From NCBI GenBank assembly GCA_946538875.1, contig CAMNHD010000051.1, positions 1-8,509 of the forward strand: a DNA stretch of 8,509 bases, in the 5' to 3' direction. Made by a program: the position numbers and the translations under genes. Under the pieces are notes generated by a model. The model saw nothing but the letters and a program-made list of their open reading frames with translations. It was not told the DNA's origin and made no database searches. The DNA comes from an uncultured Treponema sp. GTDB lineage: Bacteria > Spirochaetota > Spirochaetia > Treponematales > Treponemataceae. Positions 1 through 5,040 of the stretch are shown here, piece after piece. Every line of letters begins with the position of its first letter. Within the stretch, counting starts at the first letter, position 1.

Positions 1-711
1 CTTCTGTCGATGAAGGTTCCACTCTACGTTGCCCCTACCCCACAGTCTGCCGTGGACATGATTTACGACTGGGAAGACAGCCACTGGGCTGACATTGAGC
101 AGAACTGCACAGAGGCGGAAAAACTTGTCCTGACAAATCTTCTTTACGTACAGCGCTACAACTACATGGTCCAGATCAAGGGAAACAAAAAGACACTTAT
201 CAACATGCTCGGCGGTCAGGCAAAGGTGGCAAAGAGCTACATCGATTCGCACAAGAACATTACCATGGACAAGTGGCTCTATCTTTCAGCCGGTTCAATC
301 ACAGCCGTATACATGGCCCTGGAGCCCTTGAAGACTGCATTCACTTACGGATACTTTGTACGCGACATGTTCCAGAAGGCTGTGGACCTGGACAGCAAAT
401 TCTCCTATGCACAGAGGAACCTTGCGCAGTGGTATTACTATTGCCCTGACTTTTTGGGCGGCGGAAAGAAAAAGGCCAAGACTATTTTCCAGAAGTCCTA
501 CGAAACAGCCATCTCTGACGTGGATATCTTTGAAGCTACCATGCTCGTCTCACAGCTGAAATATGACGACAAGGATTACGCCACATGCTCATCAATGCTG
601 GACAACCTGGAGGTACAGTTCCCGGGCAACACATATATTGCCTTTGTGCGCGGCATCAATGCCAAGGGCGAGTCTATTTTCAAATACCACAATCACAAGG
701 CTGACAAATAG
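1..711 (+). CDS. TPR-like helical repeat protein, C-terminal part (5' end outside window)
   Basis: The frame is open to the left edge: codons 1-9 read L-L-S before the first visible ATG at 10. That ATG has no visible ribosome site and is not followed by a signal peptide, so it is probably internal. Residue numbers here count from it. The visible 233 residues look all-helical. Residues about 118-165 resemble tetratricopeptide (TPR) units: FQKAVDLDSKFSYA, then a W/Y-rich helix, then PDFLGGGKKKA (146-156) and the helix TIFQKSYETA. The motif 'P-x-hydrophobic-L-G-G-x-x-x-K-A' is common in spirochaete TPR proteins. A further repeat-like stretch covers 174-212 (ATMLVSQLKYDDKDYATCSSMLDNLEVQFPG). No enzyme motif or membrane segment is visible. 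The role is probably protein-protein interaction or scaffolding, but I do not recognise a specific family. The last 19 bases overlap the 3' end of ruvC on the other strand, and no terminator separates them. Confidence 0.75.
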   Translation, partial: LLSMKVPLYVAPTPQSAVDMIYDWEDSHWADIEQNCTEAEKLVLTNLLYVQRYNYMVQIKGNKKTLINMLGGQAKVAKSYIDSHKNITMDKWLYLSAGSITAVYMALEPLKTAFTYGYFVRDMFQKAVDLDSKFSYAQRNLAQWYYYCPDFLGGGKKKAKTIFQKSYETAISDVDIFEATMLVSQLKYDDKDYATCSSMLDNLEVQFPGNTYIAFVRGINAKGESIFKYHNHKADK

Positions 712-1178
712 TGCAGATGTGTTATCGCTCCGGCAAGTGCATCAGATGCATGGTCACTCTGGGGCGGAGTCTTTAAATTAAGCAGAATCTTTACATATTG
801 TTCCACGGTTTCCTTATCGGCGCTGACTGTGCCGGTTACCGTGGATTTTATTTTGTTCGGGGTATATTCAAATACAGGAATGTTCTGCTGGGCAAGGCAC
901 AGTGTGATGACACCCTTTGCTTCTGCGACGGCAAGAGCGCTTGAGGCATTACGGGAAAAATAAAGGCTTTCCATCTCCGCTTCTGTGGGACGGAATTCAT
1001 CGATTACGGCAAGGAGCCGGTTGTAGATGGCAAGAAGCCTTATGCTGTGATCTTCGTCGGCACTGGTTTCTATGACGCCGTAGCTTACCAATGAAAGGCG
1101 GCCGTTCACGCTGTCAACCACGCCGAATCCTGTATGGGCAAGCCCCGGGTCAATTCCCAAAACACGCCTTCTCTTCAT
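693..1178 (-). CDS. ruvC: Crossover junction endodeoxyribonuclease RuvC
   Basis: RuvC is the dimeric, Mg-dependent nuclease that cuts Holliday junctions symmetrically, working with the RuvAB branch-migration motor in recombination and repair in the cytoplasm. The 161-aa product opens with the RNase H-fold strand RVLGIDPGLAHTGFGVVD. Acidic D10 and E70 (in EMESLYF) sit at the catalytic positions. The C-terminal motif DHASDALAGAITH supplies H143 and D146, the same His/Asp arrangement as Thermus RuvC rather than the Asp/Asp of E. coli. E. coli RuvC is 173 aa, so this copy is full length but compact. The start is firm: an in-frame TGA (1179-1181) lies directly before the ATG, and GGGGG (1184-1188) lies 5 nt upstream as ribosome site. 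yebC lies upstream on the same strand, as in many bacteria, but a terminator separates them. ruvA and ruvB are not in the window. The 3' end overlaps the convergent TPR-like gene. Confidence 0.97.
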   Translation of the reverse strand: MKRRRVLGIDPGLAHTGFGVVDSVNGRLSLVSYGVIETSADEDHSIRLLAIYNRLLAVIDEFRPTEAEMESLYFSRNASSALAVAEAKGVITLCLAQQNIPVFEYTPNKIKSTVTGTVSADKETVEQYVKILLNLKTPPQSDHASDALAGAITHLHYLSAL

Positions 1179-1192
1179 TCAATCCCCCTGCG

Positions 1193-1230
1193 ACGGTGCA
1201 GTGCGCGGTCAGCGGTGCAGTGCGCGGTCA
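1193..1230. repeat. Perfect tandem duplication, 19-base period, in the ruvC leader
   Basis: The 18-base unit CGGTGCAGTGCGCGGTCA occurs at 1194-1211 and again at 1213-1230. Each copy is preceded by one variable base (A, then G), giving a 19-base period. It is GC-rich and ends about 5 nt before the ruvC ribosome site when read on the minus strand. It looks like a recent slippage duplication. A binding-site pair is possible but unsupported. Confidence 0.85.
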
Positions 1231-1297
1231 CAAAAGCTGCGGCCGGTCCGCAAAGCCATGCACAGTCAACAAATCGGTGCGTCTTACCCCGCACAAC

Positions 1298-1327
1298 AAA
1301 AAAAGCGCCATGCCACAAGCACAGCGC
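1298..1327 (-). terminator. Intrinsic terminator downstream of yebC
   Basis: Read on the minus strand, the RNA forms a 9-bp stem, GCGCUGUGC with GCAUGGCGC (two G-U pairs), closed by a 5-nt loop UUGUG. A run of seven U (1298-1304) follows immediately. The stem begins 26 nt after the yebC stop. An AAAA stretch before the stem can pair with the U-run. Termination on the opposite strand would be much weaker, with only TTTT available. Its position means ruvC would be transcribed only by read-through or from its own promoter. Confidence 0.85.
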
Positions 1328-1353
1328 CTTTTGCAACGAATACAGCTTAAATA

Positions 1354-2100
1354 TTACTCTGCATCCGGATCAAAGTCTTCTGGATACTCGACAGTTGAGT
1401 AAACATTCTGAACATCATCGTTCTCTTCCAGCTTATTGAGCAGCTTTGCAACCTTCTTTGCAGTGTCGGCATCGACAGAAGTATAAGCCTGTGGAACCAT
1501 GTTCACACCAGCAGACAGAGACTCAAATCCCTTGTTCTGCAGAGCTTCAAGAACCTCGGCAAAAGAAGAAGGATCAGTAGTTACAGTGATAACACCGTCT
1601 TCGTTCACAATGTCATCGGCACCAGCGTCAAGGCCGGCTTCCATAACTTCATCCTCAGAAACCTTTTCTGCATCGTACTCGATAACACCCTTGCGGTCGA
1701 ACATGCGGCTGACGGAACCGGAAGTTCCCAAATTTCCACCGTTCTTGTTAAAGATGTTGCGGACATCAGCAGCGGCACGGTTCTTATTGTCAGTCAAAAC
1801 TTCAACCAAAACAGCAACACCGCCTGCAGCGTATCCTTCGTAAACAAGCTCTTCGTAGTTTGCACCACCAGTCTCACCAGTACCCTTCTTGATTGCGCGC
1901 TCGATATTGTCCTTAGGCATAGAAGCAGCCTTAGCCTTCATGATGGCAGTGCGCAGACGTGGGTTAGAGTTAGGATCTCCACCACCCATCTTAGCGGCGA
2001 TAGAAATTTCCTTTATAAACTTTGTGAACAACTGTCCACGCTTGGCATCGGCAATACCCTTTGCATGTTTAATGGTCGACCATTTACTGTGTCCTGACAT
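1354..2100 (-). CDS. yebC: YebC/PmpR family protein (TACO1-like)
   Basis: This cytoplasmic family was long annotated as DNA-binding transcriptional regulators. More recent work on YebC and its mitochondrial relative TACO1 points to a role in translation of difficult proline-rich stretches on the ribosome. The 248-aa product matches the family end to end (E. coli YebC is 246 aa). It shows the N-terminal GHSKW (3-7), DAKRG (18-22) followed by LFTK, GGGDP with NPRLR (39-50), YEGY (87-90) before the glycine pair, and [10 protein letters not shown] (121-130). The acidic C-terminus ([10 protein letters not shown]...) is also typical. GAGGAG (2107-2112) lies 6 nt before the ATG. A promoter at 2138-2167 drives it and a terminator lies 26 nt past the stop, so it is probably made mostly as a single-gene transcript. 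It shares its promoter region divergently with the lipoprotein operon. Confidence 0.97.
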   Translation of the reverse strand: MSGHSKWSTIKHAKGIADAKRGQLFTKFIKEISIAAKMGGGDPNSNPRLRTAIMKAKAASMPKDNIERAIKKGTGETGGANYEELVYEGYAAGGVAVLVEVLTDNKNRAAADVRNIFNKNGGNLGTSGSVSRMFDRKGVIEYDAEKVSEDEVMEAGLDAGADDIVNEDGVITVTTDPSSFAEVLEALQNKGFESLSAGVNMVPQAYTSVDADTAKKVAKLLNKLEENDDVQNVYSTVEYPEDFDPDAE

Positions 2101-2137
2101 GGGTAACTCCTCTAAAAAGTAACAGATTTTGGTAGTA

Positions 2138-2167
2138 ATTTTAGCACAAAATGCAAATATATGTCAA
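2138..2167 (-). promoter_or_regulatory. Sigma-70-type promoter of yebC
   Basis: On the minus strand TTGACA (2162-2167, a perfect -35) is followed after 18 nt by TAAAAT (2138-2143, 5 of 6 -10 bases). Initiation would fall near 2131, leaving a leader of about 30 nt that carries the GAGGAG ribosome site. Confidence 0.75.
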
Positions 2168-2235
2168 GGGAAGTATTAAAATTCAGCAGCCCACTGCACC
2201 TCTTCCCCGGCTTCCATACTGAAACAGAGTAAAAC

Positions 2236-2264
2236 TAGACACTCAAGTTTCGCAATGCTATAAT
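2236..2264 (+). promoter_or_regulatory. Sigma-70-type promoter of the lipoprotein operon
   Basis: TAGACA (2236-2241, 5 of 6 -35 bases) is followed after exactly 17 nt by a perfect TATAAT (2259-2264). Initiation would fall near 2271, about 26 nt before the ATG at 2297. AGAGG (2286-2290) is the ribosome site, 6 nt before the start. This promoter and the yebC promoter diverge, with about 70 bases between the two -35 boxes. Confidence 0.8.
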
Positions 2265-2296
2265 AATCTGGAAACAAAATAAACAAGAGGTATTTT

Positions 2297-3472
2297 ATGA
2301 ACCGCAAAATGTTTGTCCTTCTCTTTGCCACTGCAGCACTGCTCTGCTCCTGCTCAAAAAAGAACGGGAATGCAGACCAGGTGGCAAGTCTTGAAAGCAA
2401 AATCAATGCCCTGGAAACAGAACTCAAAGCCAAGACTGATCAGGAACAGGCTGTTCCTCCAGCCAAAACCGAAACAACAAAATCTTCCGGCGAAACTGTA
2501 CCCCAGGAGTCTGCTCCAAAAAAGAAGGCCGTCAACTCGTTCATCCGCATCACCGATCCGCAGGACGAAGGTCAGAAATATCTCTACAATGTATACGATG
2601 TCAACGAAGTAAAGCTTACTTTCTCCGGCGAAGTATCCTCCGACTGCACCTCAATCCGTGTACTATGGGCACCCCATTCAGCCGACTACATTCAGGCATA
2701 CCTTGAGGGCCGCAAACAGAAACTGCAGGATATTTATATCGACGACTATGAACTCAAGCAGTTCAAGCCGGGAGACACAAAATTCATTTACAATGTGGGC
2801 GGCAAGCTGGACAATCTTGTGCAGGGTTCAAACCATTACCGCTTTATCGCCACTTTCCAGGACGGCAGCACAAAGACTTACTCCATGACTTATTATGTCT
2901 ACTGCGGCGGCGGAGCGGAAAAGGCAAAGCCGGTCATCTACCTCTACCCAAAGAAAAAGAGCACCGTCAAAGTTTCAGTGGCACCTCAGGGCGGAGTAAT
3001 CGAATCCATCCCCGAGATGGGAAAACAGTGGAAGGTCACCGCATGGCCTGACGGAAAAATCTATGACAAAAAAACAAAGAAAGAATATCCGTACCTGTAC
3101 TGGGAAAGCAAGGACAATCCTACCCCTATCGACACAAGCACAGGTTTTGTTGTCCAGGAAGCAGACCTCCAGTCCTTCTTCCAGGAAAAGCTTGCCGTTC
3201 TCGGTCTTAACAACAAGGAGATTGCAGACTTTACCGAATACTGGGTACCCGAACTGAGCGGAAAGCCCTACGTGTTCATAACATTCTACAAGCAGGAACG
3301 CATTGACCAGGAGGCACCTCTCACTGTCTCTCCAAAACCGGACTCTGTAATCCGCGTATACTTTGACCACCAGAAACTTGACGAAGCCATAGAGACACAG
3401 GAGCAGGAACTGATTCCAGCCGAACGTACAGGCTTTGCTGTAGTTGAATGGGGCGGACGCCGCTACAGATGA
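2297..3472 (+). CDS. Lipoprotein with coiled coil and conserved C-terminal 'KPVIYLYP' domain, function unknown
   Basis: The 391-aa protein starts with a short basic end (MNRK) and a hydrophobic core (5-16), then a spirochaete-style lipobox L16-C17-S18-C19, so it is predicted to be an envelope lipoprotein anchored at Cys19. Residues about 25-50 (DQVASLESKINALETELKAK) form a short coiled coil. A P/K/E/T-rich linker runs to about 78. Residues 80-203 look beta-rich, possibly Ig-like. The C-terminal third begins with KPVIYLYP (211-218) and contains WKVTAWPDG (245-253), YPYLYWES (264-271), TGFVV (282-286), SPKPDSVIRV (345-354) and the closing GFAVVEWGG (379-387). I recognise this order of motifs as a conserved domain seen in secreted proteins of clostridia and treponemes, but know no function or name for it. 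No catalytic signature is evident. Its stop overlaps the next gene's start (ATGA, 3469-3472), so the two are translationally coupled. Confidence 0.9.
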   Translation: MNRKMFVLLFATAALLCSCSKKNGNADQVASLESKINALETELKAKTDQEQAVPPAKTETTKSSGETVPQESAPKKKAVNSFIRITDPQDEGQKYLYNVYDVNEVKLTFSGEVSSDCTSIRVLWAPHSADYIQAYLEGRKQKLQDIYIDDYELKQFKPGDTKFIYNVGGKLDNLVQGSNHYRFIATFQDGSTKTYSMTYYVYCGGGAEKAKPVIYLYPKKKSTVKVSVAPQGGVIESIPEMGKQWKVTAWPDGKIYDKKTKKEYPYLYWESKDNPTPIDTSTGFVVQEADLQSFFQEKLAVLGLNNKEIADFTEYWVPELSGKPYVFITFYKQERIDQEAPLTVSPKPDSVIRVYFDHQKLDEAIETQEQELIPAERTGFAVVEWGGRRYR

Positions 3473-5034
3473 AACGCAATCTTCTAAGGTCAGCCCTGTT
3501 GTGCGCGGCGCTGGCCCTGGACCTTGTCTCATGCCGCAAGGCACTTACGGTAAGGGTTCAGTGCCAGTATCCCGGCGACAAGGCCCTGTGGAACCACACC
3601 TTCAACTATTCACAGGCATTTCTTATGCCTGACAGTATGCCGGCCGCAATAATCATTCCGCACCACGACATCTGTAATTTTCAGCAGAACAGTTTTTACA
3701 GGGCGCTCTCGGAAAAGGGAAGTCCCTCTGTGGTTGTAGTTATTTCCCCCGACCACTTTGAACAGGGCAAGGCTCTCATTGCGGCCCCCAAAGACAATGT
3801 TATGTTCGAGACTGCGGAAGGAGAGCTCCCGCTGGACAAAAAAATTCTCAGGTCGCTGTCAAAGTCCGGCTTCAGCGGCAAAGTGGATTTTTCCGACACA
3901 CTCTGGATTCAGGAACACGGAATCTTTATCCACACGCCCTACATACGCCACTATTTTCCAAAGGCAAAACTGGTGCCCCTGCTCTTAAAGCCGCTTGCCG
4001 TTGATTCCGACTTCAGCACATTCAAGGCGCTCTCGGAATTCCTAGCCCGCGAACTGCCGCCGGATGCCCTTGTAGTCGCTTCTGTGGACTTCTCCCATTA
4101 TCAGATTCCCCGCATGACCGAACTGCACGACCACGTAAGCCTGAACACTATAGCAAACTTCGAGTCGCCGCGTAATATCGAAGTGGACAGCCCGGAGTCT
4201 TTGTACACACTTATGGAATACTGTTCCGAGAGGGACACGGATTTACCGGTGCTCCTGCACAGGACAAGCACCTACGACTTTATCCCGGATGAATTTGTAG
4301 AGTCAACATCGCACCAGTACTGGGCTTTCTTTTCCAAGAACAAAAAGGAACTTTTAAAAGACTTCAGGAACAAGGCTCAGGCCTCGAAGCAAAGAACTTC
4401 ATTCATTGACTACAAGCACAGCGTAAACCAGACAGTTCTTATCGGCGGAAGCGGAAATGTAGGTGCCGGAATACGCACACGCTGGGACTGGGACCGCTAC
4501 AATACAGCCACAGACCCAGGAGAGGTCACGCTCAGGGGGCTTGCCGGAAAAGAAGCAAGATTCCTGCATGGTTTTGACGCATGTATCTTTGATCCGGAGC
4601 CGGGCACCATCTTTGAGCGCACAAACCACGGGACAAGACTCAGGGTAAAGTCATGCGGCTTAAGTGACGGCTATCCTGCACTTGGTTCAGACTCTACTTC
4701 CAACTGCATAGACATACTGATTATTTCATACGACTCCTCTGCCCCGCACAGTTTACCCAGCAAGGAACAGACACAAAGCCTGGTGCATGAGTACAATCTT
4801 GTTGTCCTGCGCGACACGGCCGGGCTGGAGGATGCACTGGTCTACACAAAGGACACAGACTGTTCGTTCACAGAGATAAATCTTGGCATATTGAAAAGCG
4901 GAGACGGAAATCCTGTCTCAGGGAATATCCTTGTTGCGGACTGGCAGGACGGCAGATGTGAACTGCACACTTTTTCCTACCAGTCCCAGACTGACTGCGT
5001 GGGGCCAATCCACCAGTTTTTACCGGGAGAATAG
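3469..5034 (+). CDS. Lipoprotein with MEMO-like domain (AmmeMemoRadiSam system protein B family) and unusual C-terminal extension
   Basis: The preferred start is ATG 3469, within the ATGA overlap. From there the 521-aa product begins MKRNLLRS, followed by a hydrophobic stretch and the lipobox L19-V20-S21-C22. The in-frame ATG at 3448 would add seven residues (MGRTPLQ) in front of that signal. Residues about 56-290 match the MEMO fold, related to class III extradiol dioxygenases: IIIPHHD (61-67, H65 at the first metal-His position of PHAGY), ISPDHF (92-97, H96 as in GPSH), EHGIFIHTPYI (149-159, like EHSIE) and SVDFSHY (205-211, D207/H210). The metal-binding Cys of the CG motif is not evident; the aligned region reads VDSPESL (239-245). 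Residues about 310-521 are not MEMO and may be a degenerate CapA-like domain. The substrate is unknown. No protein A or radical SAM partner is visible. The gene ends 6 bases from the convergent TIGR03545-type gene. Confidence 0.85.
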   Translation: MKRNLLRSALLCAALALDLVSCRKALTVRVQCQYPGDKALWNHTFNYSQAFLMPDSMPAAIIIPHHDICNFQQNSFYRALSEKGSPSVVVVISPDHFEQGKALIAAPKDNVMFETAEGELPLDKKILRSLSKSGFSGKVDFSDTLWIQEHGIFIHTPYIRHYFPKAKLVPLLLKPLAVDSDFSTFKALSEFLARELPPDALVVASVDFSHYQIPRMTELHDHVSLNTIANFESPRNIEVDSPESLYTLMEYCSERDTDLPVLLHRTSTYDFIPDEFVESTSHQYWAFFSKNKKELLKDFRNKAQASKQRTSFIDYKHSVNQTVLIGGSGNVGAGIRTRWDWDRYNTATDPGEVTLRGLAGKEARFLHGFDACIFDPEPGTIFERTNHGTRLRVKSCGLSDGYPALGSDSTSNCIDILIISYDSSAPHSLPSKEQTQSLVHEYNLVVLRDTAGLEDALVYTKDTDCSFTEINLGILKSGDGNPVSGNILVADWQDGRCELHTFSYQSQTDCVGPIHQFLPGE

Positions 5035-5040
5035 CTACAG

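Larger units (their letters stand above)
1179..1353 (-). other. yebC-ruvC intergenic region / ruvC leader
   Basis: These 175 bases separate the yebC stop from the ruvC start. Reading along the minus strand, they hold the yebC terminator (1298-1327), then a small GC hairpin (TGCGG/CCGCA arms at 1238-1252) followed by TTTT, then the 19-base tandem repeat, then the ruvC ribosome site. A TTGACT occurs at about 1264-1269 but has no matching -10 box at 16-18 nt, so I do not call a ruvC promoter. No further open reading frame with a plausible start and ribosome site is present. Confidence 0.5.

Noticed and set aside
10..12. ATG at 10 as the true start of the TPR-like gene
   Set aside because: The frame is open upstream to the window edge and no ribosome site is visible. 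The N-terminus does not look like a protein start, though it cannot be excluded with 9 bases in view.
1264..1269. TTGACT as -35 box of a ruvC promoter
   Set aside because: The sequence 16-18 nt downstream is GC-rich (CGGACCGGCC) with no -10-like hexamer.
3448..3468. Earlier ATG for the MEMO lipoprotein
   Set aside because: It would put seven residues (MGRTPLQ) before a complete lipoprotein signal that starts at 3469, where the ATGA overlap gives a natural coupled start.
2975..3544. Minus-strand open frame of 189 codons
   Set aside because: It is antisense to the conserved end of the 391-aa lipoprotein, without a ribosome site or any recognisable family pattern.
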